From assembly GCA_015655015.1 (NCBI GenBank), contig JAATFV010000026.1, forward strand, positions 30,814-94,813: a DNA stretch of 64,000 nt, in the 5' to 3' direction. This DNA is from Chitinophagales bacterium (GTDB lineage: Bacteria > Bacteroidota > Bacteroidia > Chitinophagales > Chitinophagaceae). The notes beneath the pieces are model-generated. The model was not told the DNA's origin. It made no database searches and saw nothing but the letters and a program-made list of their open reading frames with translations. Within the stretch, counting starts at the first letter, position 1. The number at the start of each line of letters is the position of its first letter. Shown here one piece after another: positions 53,047 through 60,956 of this stretch. The position numbers were made by a program, and so were the translations under genes.

Positions 53047-54540
53047 TCAGTAGAAGAATTTTTTAATGCCGAACTTCTTTATTTTAGCATACAGGACAGA
53101 AGGCTGTAAATTCAATAGTTCCGCAGCCCCGCCTTTCCCTGAGATCTTGAAATTACACTGCCCGAGAATGGAGAGTATATGTGCCTTCTCAATTTCTTCG
53201 ATCGCTTTTTGAGAGTCAGCCGCAGGAATATTCTTTACCAGATCCGGATGTTCTTCCGGCAGGATTATTTCCCGGATCGTATCATCATCGGCCATCAGGA
53301 TGGATCTTTCTATAAGGAATTGCAGCTCGCGGACATTGCCGGGCCAGTTGTAGTCGACAAGACGCTGGAGGACGGTCTTGTCGACGCCGGCGATATTTTT
53401 ATCCATCGTTCTGTTATAGTGATCGATGAAGTGATCGATCAGCAAAGAGATATCTTCTTTACGCTGGCGCAAAGGAGGAAGGACAATGGGAAAAACGTGC
53501 AGCCGGTAGTAGAGATCAAGACGGAAACGTCCTGCAGCTATCTCCATTTCCAGGTTTCTATTGGTGGCGGCTATGATCCTGATATCTGTCTTTATCATCG
53601 TATTACCGCCGATCCTTTGTATTTCCTTTTCCTGTAGTACTCTTAATAATTTGGCTTGGATGTCCAGGGGCATTTCTCCGATCTCGTCCAGCAGGATCGT
53701 TCCTCCGGCAGCCAGTTCGAATTTGCCTTGCTTGCGTTCGGTAGCGCCTGTAAAAGCTCCTTTTTCATACCCGAAAAAATCGGCTTCCATCAAACCTGAA
53801 GGGACGGCGGCACAGTTGATCTTTATAAAGGGCCGGTGATTACGGCCCGATTCCTTATAAATATGATTTGCCACCACTTCTTTCCCGGTGCCGCTTTCAC
53901 CCAGCAACAGCACGGAAGTATCAAAGGGGGCTACTTGCTGGATCTGGTTGAACACCTTGAGCATGATAGCGCTCCTGCCGATAAAATCGGCATAATCGAA
54001 TGCAAATCTTTTAACGGGGGCTTGCCTGTTCTTCCCTGGTTCGCGGGCAGGGGAAGCAGGATCGATTGGAGGGGCGGTATCGGTTAGAGAGGTAGTACCG
54101 GTTACAGAGGCAGTGTCGGTTAGAGAAGCAGCGCCGGTTGAAGGAGCCTGCGACCTTCTGTTCAGCTCTTTGTTGTGTTCATAACGATACTTCGCAATGT
54201 CGATGGAGACAAGAAGGTCTCTCGCACGAAAAGGCTTGACTATAAAACCATAAGGATGGGTGGATTTGGCAGCTTCCAGTACGCTCTGATTGGAATTGGC
54301 GGATAGGTAGATGAATGGAATATCTTCTTCATTGAGCCGGGATGCCAGGTCGATCCCTGTCAGGTCACCTTTCAGGAAGATGTCCACCAGTACAAGAGAA
54401 GGTCTGATCTCCTGTATCATTGAAAGAGCTTTTTCCGCAGTCCGGGAAACGCCAATGACTTTATAGCCGGCTTTTTCCAGTGTTTTGCGCAAATCTCTGG
54501 CAACGATCAATTCGTCTTCAACAATCAATATTTTGTCCAT
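53047..54540 (-). CDS. Response regulator, sigma54-dependent activator (NtrC-type)
   Basis: A 497-residue protein with a receiver domain (Glu8-Asp9 and phosphorylatable Asp53 in LVLVDIF), a linker, an AAA+ domain (Walker A GESGTGKE, FGYEKGAFTGATERKQGKFE with the GAFTGA loop that contacts sigma54) and a C-terminal Fis-like HTH ([26 protein letters not shown]). The linker has an in-frame 18-bp repeat array. It activates sigma54 promoters when phosphorylated. No histidine kinase is adjacent, so it is an orphan regulator here. The other sigma54 activator gene lies 120 bp upstream on the same strand. Confidence 0.95.
   Translation of the reverse strand: MDKILIVEDELIVARDLRKTLEKAGYKVIGVSRTAEKALSMIQEIRPSLVLVDIFLKGDLTGIDLASRLNEEDIPFIYLSANSNQSVLEAAKSTHPYGFIVKPFRARDLLVSIDIAKYRYEHNKELNRRSQAPSTGAASLTDTASVTGTTSLTDTAPPIDPASPAREPGKNRQAPVKRFAFDYADFIGRSAIMLKVFNQIQQVAPFDTSVLLLGESGTGKEVVANHIYKESGRNHRPFIKINCAAVPSGLMEADFFGYEKGAFTGATERKQGKFELAAGGTILLDEIGEMPLDIQAKLLRVLQEKEIQRIGGNTMIKTDIRIIAATNRNLEMEIAAGRFRLDLYYRLHVFPIVLPPLRQRKEDISLLIDHFIDHYNRTMDKNIAGVDKTVLQRLVDYNWPGNVRELQFLIERSILMADDDTIREIILPEEHPDLVKNIPAADSQKAIEEIEKAHILSILGQCNFKISGKGGAAELLNLQPSVLYAKIKKFGIKKFFY
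54077..54148 (-). repeat. Four 18-bp repeats in the sigma54 regulator linker
   Basis: Four head-to-tail 18-bp units (54077-54094, 54095-54112, 54113-54130, 54131-54148) encode six-residue steps of the pattern T-(D/G)-T/A-A/T-S-L/V between the receiver and AAA+ domains (about residues 131-155). Confidence 0.85.
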
Positions 54541-54660
54541 TCGTTTTCCGGGTGTTTTGGGAATCGACTATCAAATTGATGAAAATTATCATTTATTCTC
54601 AACGAAGGGATGTAAAAAGATAAAAAATACAATAAAATCCATACTCCCGGCAGGAGAATA

Positions 54661-55983
54661 TTAAAAACCACCCTTACGGATACCCAGTTTTTTTATTTTA
54701 GATTGAAGGGTGGAAGCAGGCAGGTTCAATAGTTCCGCAGCGCCCCCGGGACCGCGGACTTTGCCATTGCTCTTTTTGAGGATCGAGAGGATATATTCCC
54801 GTTCATTCTGGGCAAACGATTTAATGCCGTCTTCGTCTTTTCTGCCGCTCTTCTGACTGATCTCCGTTTTCGGCAGATAGATCTCTTTGATGATGGTTCC
54901 CCTGGTCATCAGCAAGCTTCTTTCTATCAGGTGTTCCAGTTCCCGGATATTGCCGGGCCAGCTATACCGGAGCATTTCTTCCAGGGCTTTATGTGAGATA
55001 CTGCTGACTGGCCTGCCCAGCTTTTGAGAAAGACGCTGTATGAAATGATTGGCCAGATCCGGGATATCTTCCTTTCTGTCGCGTAACGGTGGAAGGGTGA
55101 TGGGAAAAACATTCAGCCGGTAGAAAAGGTCGCTCCTGAATTTACCGGCACTTATTTCTTCGTAGAGGTTGCGATTGGTAGCGGCGATGATCCGCACATC
55201 CGTTTGGATAGTTGATTTTCCGCCGACCCGTTCAATCTCTTTTTCCTGCAGGACCCGCAATAGCTTTACTTGTAATTCCATGGGCATTTCTCCTATCTCA
55301 TCCAGGAATAACGTACTATTATGAGCCAGCTCGAACTTTCCGATACGCCGGTCTGTAGCACCTGTGAAGCTGCCTCTTTCATGTCCGAATAATTCACTTT
55401 CAATAAGGTTGGCTGGTATCGCTGCACAATTCACTTTGACCATGAGGTGATCTTTTCGCCTGGAATTGACATGAATCGCCCTTGCGACCAATTCTTTCCC
55501 GGTACCGGTCTCTCCCTGTAATAGAACGGTGCTGTCTGTCTCCGCTACCCGGCCGATGAGGTCAAAGACCTTTTTCATTTCCGCGCTGGCTCCCACCAGC
55601 TCGTTATGATTATAATTGGTTTTTATCTGTTCCTGCAGGTAAAGATTCTCCTCTTCCAGTTTTACCTGAGATGCCCTGGTCTCTGTCAGCTGGTTTTCTA
55701 TTTTTTCATACGCCCTGATCTTCTCCCGGGCATTCATCAACGCAATCGATATATCGTGATAAAAACCGGCAGATTGCAAATGCTTTTGCAGGATCGGCAG
55801 CAGGTCTTCCTTATGCAGGATGGACACCATTTCATTGAGAAGATGGAGCAAGCTATCTTTTTCTTTTTCGGGCAAGGAGGCAGATTCAGGCGAAAGCGGG
55901 GATTCGCGCGAAATCGGAGATTCGTGCCAAAGCGGGAATTCAGGCAGAGGTGAGGAAACAGATCCGGGGATGTCGCTTTTCAT
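54661..55983 (-). CDS. Sigma54-dependent transcriptional activator without receiver domain
   Basis: A 440-residue AAA+ activator. Residues 15-32 hold a repeated ESP(I/L)S linker; residues about 45-145 form a helical, coiled-coil sensor-like part without a receiver domain. The AAA+ domain has Walker [28 protein letters not shown] (GSFTGA in place of GAFTGA, Ala to Ser) and the Fis-like [27 protein letters not shown]. The Ser in the loop is less common and could alter sigma54 contact, although some active members carry it. Its promoter region is shared with the divergent AraC gene and holds the candidate sigma54 elements. Confidence 0.93.
   Translation of the reverse strand: MKSDIPGSVSSPLPEFPLWHESPISRESPLSPESASLPEKEKDSLLHLLNEMVSILHKEDLLPILQKHLQSAGFYHDISIALMNAREKIRAYEKIENQLTETRASQVKLEEENLYLQEQIKTNYNHNELVGASAEMKKVFDLIGRVAETDSTVLLQGETGTGKELVARAIHVNSRRKDHLMVKVNCAAIPANLIESELFGHERGSFTGATDRRIGKFELAHNSTLFLDEIGEMPMELQVKLLRVLQEKEIERVGGKSTIQTDVRIIAATNRNLYEEISAGKFRSDLFYRLNVFPITLPPLRDRKEDIPDLANHFIQRLSQKLGRPVSSISHKALEEMLRYSWPGNIRELEHLIERSLLMTRGTIIKEIYLPKTEISQKSGRKDEDGIKSFAQNEREYILSILKKSNGKVRGPGGAAELLNLPASTLQSKIKKLGIRKGGF
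55887..55940 (-). repeat. Three 18-bp repeats at the N-terminus of sigma54 activator
   Basis: Units 55887-55904, 55905-55922 and 55923-55940 encode successive ESP-type hexapeptides ([18 protein letters not shown]). A diverged fourth copy follows. Confidence 0.8.
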
Positions 55984-56031
55984 AATTATCCGGTTGGTAA
56001 GGTAAGGTCAAAGAAGTTGGAGGATCAAAGT

Positions 56032-56074
56032 ACGATATTTCGGCCGGAGGGGTTTAAAAAAACGACATTTCGGC
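56032..56074. promoter_or_regulatory. Candidate activator-binding repeats (enhancer) between sigma54 activator and AraC genes
   Basis: ACGATATTTCGGC (56032-56044) and ACGACATTTCGGC (56062-56074) match in 12 of 13 positions, on the same strand and 30 bp apart (about three helical turns). Each contains CGA-N4-TCG, a short palindrome. They lie about 55-100 bp upstream of the -24/-12 element, the usual enhancer distance, and next to the activator gene start. Confidence 0.55.
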
Positions 56075-56127
56075 TTTTTATTTTTCAAATCGCACCACAA
56101 CTATATGATTATCATTAAACTAACTTA

Positions 56128-56143
56128 TGGCACAAGAATGGCC
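56128..56143 (+). promoter_or_regulatory. Candidate sigma54 (-24/-12) promoter for the AraC gene
   Basis: TGGCACAAGAATGGCC compares with TGGCACGNNNNTTGCW: the -24 GG (56129-56130) and -12 GC (56141-56142) are present at the correct spacing, with a mismatch only at the T before the -12 GC and at the weak end. Transcription would start near 56154, about 16 nt before the ATG at 56170. The opposite strand encodes a sigma54 activator. Confidence 0.55.
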
Positions 56144-56169
56144 TGTTCAGTAGGAGAAAAATACCTTTT

Positions 56170-57072
56170 ATGCTATCAGCTTATATTCCTGCCGACAGAG
56201 TAACAACGAATACCAATCGGGTCCCTCATTTTCAGGTGGAAAAGCTGGAATCAGCAGGTGATCTTAGTTTCCTGCAGACTTCCTCCGGGGAACGTTGTGC
56301 CTATTTCAGATTAATATGGGTAACAGCCGGGGAAGGAAATTTCCGGATCGATATGAAGCATTATGCCATCGGAGCTAATTTCCTGTTTTTTATAAGACCC
56401 GGTCAGTTCTATACCCTGGAAAAGTCAACTCCCCCGGAAGGATATATAATCACCTTTACCGGACCATTTTTGGGAATGGATGATAAAAAGCACGATTCGC
56501 AGTATACCGGCAATCTGCTCGGATTCTTTTCGCAGCAGGTAGTGCAAATAGATTGCGAAACAATGATCGATATCAAAGAGACCATTGATAAAATGATCAA
56601 AGAGCAATACAATGTTAATGCCTTCAGTATGGAATTGCTGAAACGGTATTTTAAGATCTTCCTGATCTATCTTACCAGGCAATTTGAAGGCATCAGGGAA
56701 ACGGGCCTGCAAACGAAGAATGTAGAATATGTCAAACGTTTTATGGCAATGGTGGACAAGGATTTTACCGAAAAAAGAATGGTGGCGGATTATGCGCTGG
56801 ACCTATACCTTACTCCTAATTACCTGAATCAGATCGTCAAAAAGGTAACGGGTTATTCCGCCGGTCATCATATCCGCCAGCGGATCATACTGGAAGCGAA
56901 GCGGAAGGCCGTTTACTCGGACAAGAGCATGAAGGAGATCGCCTATACCCTGGGGTTTACAGATATTGCGCACTTCAGCAAGCTATTCAAGAAGATAGCG
57001 GGTGTAAATTTTGTCGACTTCAAGAGGGACAAGCTACCCGTGCCTTATATTCCTGAAATGGGCATAGCGTGA
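56170..57072 (+). CDS. AraC-family transcriptional regulator
   Basis: A 300-residue regulator with an N-terminal cupin-like sensing domain (FRLIWVTAGEGNFRIDMKHYAIGANFLFFIRPGQFYTLE) and a C-terminal AraC DNA-binding domain with both HTH motifs (VADYALDLYLTPNYLNQIVKKVTGYSAGHHI, KEIAYTLGFTDIAHFSKLFKKIAGVNFVDFK). It lies 83 bp before the secreted hydrolase gene, a plausible target. Its own promoter candidate is of the sigma54 type, divergent from the activator gene. Confidence 0.92.
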   Translation: MLSAYIPADRVTTNTNRVPHFQVEKLESAGDLSFLQTSSGERCAYFRLIWVTAGEGNFRIDMKHYAIGANFLFFIRPGQFYTLEKSTPPEGYIITFTGPFLGMDDKKHDSQYTGNLLGFFSQQVVQIDCETMIDIKETIDKMIKEQYNVNAFSMELLKRYFKIFLIYLTRQFEGIRETGLQTKNVEYVKRFMAMVDKDFTEKRMVADYALDLYLTPNYLNQIVKKVTGYSAGHHIRQRIILEAKRKAVYSDKSMKEIAYTLGFTDIAHFSKLFKKIAGVNFVDFKRDKLPVPYIPEMGIA

Positions 57073-57155
57073 TAAATACAACAGAACTCATAATGAGTCA
57101 ATTGCCAAAGGTTATTTAATTTCTTCTTTTTGTTTAATTATTTCAAAAGAACACC

Positions 57156-58094
57156 ATGAAAAAAATACACTCCGGAACGTTGCTATTATTATCGGGATTA
57201 TTATTCAGTATGGCTCTTTTTGCACAACAGAGCGGTCTGTCAAAGGCGGCTTTACCGCCGGCGAATTTCAAGAGTAAGATGGCGCATGTGAACGGGATCA
57301 ATATCCATTATGTCATTGGCGGATCGGGAGAGCCCCTGGTGCTGGTGCATGGATTTGGACAGAACTGGTATATGTGGAACCGTCTCCTGCCGGAGCTTTC
57401 CAAACATTTTACCGTGATCGCTCCTGATTTAAGAGGGGTCGGAGAATCCGACAAGCCTGAGGGCGGTTATGATAAAAAGACCATGGCCTCTGATATTCAT
57501 GAGCTGGTAAAGCAACTGGGCTACCATAACATCAAGCTGGCAGGGCATGATATCGGGCTGATGGTAGCCTATGCTTATGCGGCCCAGTATGGCGAGGAAG
57601 TGAAGAAGATCGCTTTGATGGATGCCTTGTTACCTGGTGTCGAACCGGTCTGGGGGCAGGTAAAGGCCGCTGCCTGGTGGTTTGGCTTTTTTGGTTTTGC
57701 CGCTTCGGGAGAGCTGGTAGCGGGAAGGGAAAGATTGTTCCTCACCAATTTCTGGCCGGTCGTGGGACATGTCAATGATGCGTTCACGAAGGAAGAGGTC
57801 GATGAGTTCGTGCGGGCCTATGCGCAGACCGGCGGCACAAGGGGCGCATTCCATTGGTTCGGCGCTTTTGAGCAGGATGCGAAGGACAACCAGGAGCTGA
57901 TGAAAAATAAGCTGAAGATGCCCTTGCTGGCCATGGGCGGGGAATACCAGTCGGCCGCTTTCCTTGCAGACCATTCGAGGCTGGTAGCGGAAAATGTAAC
58001 GGAATCCAGGATTGCGGGTGCAGGACACTGGCTGGTGCAGGAGAACACGGCCCAGGTGCAGCATGACCTGCTGGATTTTTTTATAGATAAGTGA
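57156..58094 (+). CDS. Secreted alpha/beta hydrolase, epoxide-hydrolase-like
   Basis: A 312-residue protein with a signal peptide (MKKIHSGTLLLLSGLLFSMALFA). The alpha/beta core shows the oxyanion HGFGQ, the nucleophile elbow GHDIG (Asp, as in epoxide hydrolases and haloalkane dehalogenases, not the Ser of lipases) and the catalytic His in AGHWLVQEN. The lid domain is WWFGFFGFAASGELV. It is probably periplasmic and acts on an epoxide or related electrophile. The AraC gene upstream likely controls it. Confidence 0.9.
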   Translation: MKKIHSGTLLLLSGLLFSMALFAQQSGLSKAALPPANFKSKMAHVNGINIHYVIGGSGEPLVLVHGFGQNWYMWNRLLPELSKHFTVIAPDLRGVGESDKPEGGYDKKTMASDIHELVKQLGYHNIKLAGHDIGLMVAYAYAAQYGEEVKKIALMDALLPGVEPVWGQVKAAAWWFGFFGFAASGELVAGRERLFLTNFWPVVGHVNDAFTKEEVDEFVRAYAQTGGTRGAFHWFGAFEQDAKDNQELMKNKLKMPLLAMGGEYQSAAFLADHSRLVAENVTESRIAGAGHWLVQENTAQVQHDLLDFFIDK

Positions 58095-58172
58095 TTTCAG
58101 AGGCGGTGAGACAAGCTATTAATGAGAATCTGGTATAGCAACGGCGGCGATGTGATGTTTGAAGGGAAACAC

Positions 58173-58997
58173 TTAGTTCGGATAGGCGCTTAAATGTTCG
58201 AAGCTGTATTTCCCATCGGCTTTGGCCCGCTGAATAAAATCTTCCAGCTCACCCATGAATTGCTCATCCAGGAGCTCTGTATCATGGAAGAGGATAATAA
58301 TATTGCCCGGAATAAAGGTCTTTTTCGTGTCCAGCATTTTCTCTACGATCTCCAGCATCTCTTTTCCCGTGTGCAGGGCAAATCCCCTGGCTGGCCGGCG
58401 GCGCCATTCCAGGTCCCAGCCAAACAGCTTATAACCTTCTGCGGCCAGCGTGTCAGCGGCTTTTGCCCCGGTACTGATATCGTTACGGGACAGGGTATCG
58501 ATCCGGAAGAAGTTCCTGCCCGGGAGACGGGCGAAATTGTTGTCCAGCCGCAGGCTATCCCTATTCCTGTTGAAATCGGCCAGGACGACAGCAGGGTCCC
58601 CAAAATATTTTTCATAATGCCGCTGAGCATGGGTGTAACTATGATTGCCTAATTCGACCAGGGGATTGTCCTGGTAGTTTTTGAAGAGCGCACGGTTCTT
58701 TTCGGTAAGATCTGCATTTCTTCCGATCAGGAATACATTGATCTGCACGCTGTCTCTTTGAGAAAGCTCGTTGACCATTCGGCTGCCGGAGGAGGGACCG
58801 TCGTCGAATGTCAGGTAGATGGTATAGGGCTGCCCGGAGCGATGATGGTGGATCCCATGATGATTGGCATAACGCGAAGCGGTGTTCCCTGTTATGGGGG
58901 AATTCACCGGTGCTGTCACCGTATTGTCCGAATGGAAAGAGAAAAGGACAAGGGTGCTCGTACAAGTAACTACCTTTTTAAAATTGTTCCTAAGCAT
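58173..58997 (-). CDS. Polysaccharide deacetylase (NodB family), exported
   Basis: A 274-residue protein from the ATG at 58997, which opens a signal-like N-terminus (MLRNNFKKVVTCTSTLVLFSFHS); a TTG at 59021 is in frame. The NodB domain has YLTFDDGPSSG (Asp pair), GNHSYTHAQRHY (metal histidines), and the later RLPGRNFFRID and LFGWDLEWRR motifs. It hydrolyses N-acetyl groups from surface polysaccharide. It is the second deacetylase in the window and not adjacent to the first. Confidence 0.9.
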   Translation of the reverse strand: MLRNNFKKVVTCTSTLVLFSFHSDNTVTAPVNSPITGNTASRYANHHGIHHHRSGQPYTIYLTFDDGPSSGSRMVNELSQRDSVQINVFLIGRNADLTEKNRALFKNYQDNPLVELGNHSYTHAQRHYEKYFGDPAVVLADFNRNRDSLRLDNNFARLPGRNFFRIDTLSRNDISTGAKAADTLAAEGYKLFGWDLEWRRRPARGFALHTGKEMLEIVEKMLDTKKTFIPGNIIILFHDTELLDEQFMGELEDFIQRAKADGKYSFEHLSAYPN

Positions 58998-59074
58998 ACA
59001 CACACAGTTTTCACTGAACAATAATAATTCCTGAGACGGGGATTCATGTGTGCGGATAAGTAGGCTTATAATAG

Positions 59075-59337
59075 TAATGGAACTACAGGCAATTAATAGG
59101 TAATGGAGCTACAGACAATCAGGAGCGCTTTTGAGAAGATTCGATTAGAACGGGGATAGAAATTTACGTCAAAAAAACGAGAAATTCTACGTTCCGGGCC
59201 TGAAAATTTCCCTTAAATGCGGGAAGCAAGACAGAAATTATACCTGTTTAACGAAAAAAATAAGCTTGTTTAACAAAAAACAAACCTTAAGCTAAAGGAG
59301 TTAAACGCTATTTCAAAGGAATTAAAACGTTATTTCA
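59075..59337. repeat. Four consecutive tandem doublets
   Basis: Pairs are: 59075-59095/59101-59121 (TAATGGA(A/G)CTACAG); 59159-59169/59181-59192 (GAAATT...ACGT); 59245-59252/59267-59274 (TGTTTAAC followed by A-runs); 59301-59315/59322-59337 (TTAAA(A)CG(C/T)TATTTCA). Periods are 21-26 bp. Confidence 0.75.
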
Positions 59338-59450
59338 GAACCCCAAAAAGCTGTTTGTCACCATGCGAAAGAAATGTTAAAGTCCTTTATCAGCATAGGT
59401 TTCAGATGGGCCAGTATCCGTTTGGCATAATAAAAAGCAGACAAATAGGG

Positions 59451-59482
59451 TTTGTGGGGCCCTCCTGCCCGGTCTATATTTG
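59451..59482 (+). promoter_or_regulatory. Bacteroidetes promoter with both elements
   Basis: TTTG at 59451-59454 (-33) and TATATTTG at 59475-59482 (-7) with a 20-nt spacer. The ATG of the next gene follows 36 nt later. This is the best promoter match in the window. Confidence 0.75.
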
Positions 59483-59518
59483 CATAACGAATCAGATAAA
59501 AATCTAAAAAACAATATT

Positions 59519-59938
59519 ATGAACACTAATTTAAGCACCCATGTAGTAAAGGCCCTCTCTGTAGCAGCTGTGGCCCTTGTCCTCTTCGTAAGTAATCCTT
59601 TGACCAGCATGGCTGGTGGCGGAGATAAGAAAATCAACCTGAATGAAGCGCAGGTATCGGTTCAATATATCGGCACCAATAATAATTTTGTACAATTCCG
59701 TGTGGAATTTGCAAATCCTACTGCGGCAAAATTCTGGCTGATCATTAAGAATGATGCCGGTGAAGTGATCTACAGCAAGCAGTTCAGCGGTACTCATTTC
59801 GCTAAGACAGTTTCTTTACAGAAAGAAGAAGCCGATATGCATCCTGCTTTCGTCATCCGTAACGGAGACAGCGAAGTTGTCCGTCAGTTTGCAGTGACCA
59901 GCACGGTTACGGAGAATACTGTTATAACCGAACTGTAA
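59519..59938 (+). CDS. Small secreted protein of unknown function
   Basis: A 139-residue protein from the ATG at 59519. The signal peptide ends near SMAGGGD, so the mature protein is about 108 residues and beta-strand-rich (AQVSVQYIGTNNNFVQFRVEFANPTAAKFWLIIKN). It looks like an Ig-like or beta-sandwich periplasmic or surface protein, seen as a conserved hypothetical in this group. A strong promoter and terminator bracket it, so it is a single-gene unit and probably well expressed. Confidence 0.75.
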   Translation: MNTNLSTHVVKALSVAAVALVLFVSNPLTSMAGGGDKKINLNEAQVSVQYIGTNNNFVQFRVEFANPTAAKFWLIIKNDAGEVIYSKQFSGTHFAKTVSLQKEEADMHPAFVIRNGDSEVVRQFAVTSTVTENTVITEL

Positions 59939-60006
59939 GGCTTTAACCTGATTTTAAGGCTCTGAATATTAGAATAATCGATGTACAATAATTAGAAAAT
60001 GAGAGG

Positions 60007-60035
60007 CCGTCCCCAATTGGGGGCGGTTTTTTTTT
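60007..60035 (+). terminator. Intrinsic terminator after the small secreted protein
   Basis: CCGTCCCC, loop AATT, GGGGGCGG forms an 8-bp stem with one wobble, followed by nine T residues. Confidence 0.92.
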
Positions 60036-60059
60036 CAAAAAATTACTATAATTTGCGGG

Positions 60060-60692
60060 ATGAAGGTGTGGAAAAAGAATCTCTTTACGTTACTTATTAT
60101 TCTTGTGGCATTGCCTGCCTGTCATCCTACTATTAAACAGGAAGAAAAAAAACTGATCAGCCATTATACATTCCGGAGCAGGGGTCTGGATAAGCGGTTT
60201 ATCGATGCAGAAAATAATTTTGGGAGAAATGTTATTTATGCGGATGTCACCGATTATGCCAGCAGCGACAGCTTTATCCTCGCTCAGCAAAAACCTTCTG
60301 TAAAGTATTTGAAAAATCATGTAGGGTTTTACCTGTATTTCAGATATCTCATTTATTCAGATTATTTACGGCATCCTGCGATCATCAATGAGGAAGACAA
60401 CCGGTCGATGAAATGGCGGATCGAAGGTGACAGCATTAATTACCAATTATTTCTTGCCAGGCATGCTTCTGAAAAGAGCACCGCGGCAGATAAAGCTATC
60501 CAGGAGGCGATTGCAGACAGCCTGATCAACCATGATCCTTATTATAAAAAGATAAGTTCCGGTGAAACTAATTACTGGATCATACAAATTTCTACGGATA
60601 GCTTATTAGGGCCATTCTCCAAAACGGCTTACCTGCAGGAAAGAAAGCTGTTGCATATTCCGGCAGATCTGACATTGAAATCGGAAGAATAG
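60060..60692 (+). CDS. Lipoprotein of unknown function
   Basis: A 210-residue protein whose N-terminus (MKVWKKNLFTLLIILVALPAC) is a lipoprotein signal with Cys21 as the anchor. The mature part is mixed alpha/beta (YADVTDYASSDSFILAQQKP, FYLYFRYLIYSDYLRHP) and resembles Bacteroidetes lipoproteins without a name. No partner can be identified; the gene is 24 bp after the terminator of its neighbour, so it needs its own promoter. Confidence 0.7.
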   Translation: MKVWKKNLFTLLIILVALPACHPTIKQEEKKLISHYTFRSRGLDKRFIDAENNFGRNVIYADVTDYASSDSFILAQQKPSVKYLKNHVGFYLYFRYLIYSDYLRHPAIINEEDNRSMKWRIEGDSINYQLFLARHASEKSTAADKAIQEAIADSLINHDPYYKKISSGETNYWIIQISTDSLLGPFSKTAYLQERKLLHIPADLTLKSEE

Positions 60693-60956
60693 AATACTGT
60701 GGACTTTTTTCCCCAACATTTATCACGCTATTAAAGGATTTTATTACAGCGATTAAAGAGCTTGATCAAAGCAACTAAAGTGTTTTGTCAAGGCAACCTT
60801 TGAAGGGCCTTTCCCCGTTTGTAAATATAAGCTACGTTCACAATTTCCTGCTATCAGCCGTGTATTGTCTTGCAAGAGCCTTCGCAAGACGTTTCGGAAG
60901 AGGCTCCGCAAGGAACTTCGCAATACCGATTTAATCAAACCATTAAATTAAATTGT

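Larger units (their letters stand above)
58998..59518. other. Gene-free region with four tandem doublets and a promoter
   Basis: A 521-bp gap upstream of the small secreted protein. It contains four separate pairs of imperfect direct repeats (59075-59337) and the promoter at 59451-59482. No open frame of protein character was found. It may hold regulatory DNA or an RNA. Confidence 0.6.

Noticed and set aside
59480..59518. Upstream TTG start for the small secreted protein
   Set aside because: The TTG lies within the -7 box of the promoter, and the ATG at 59519 opens a good signal peptide.
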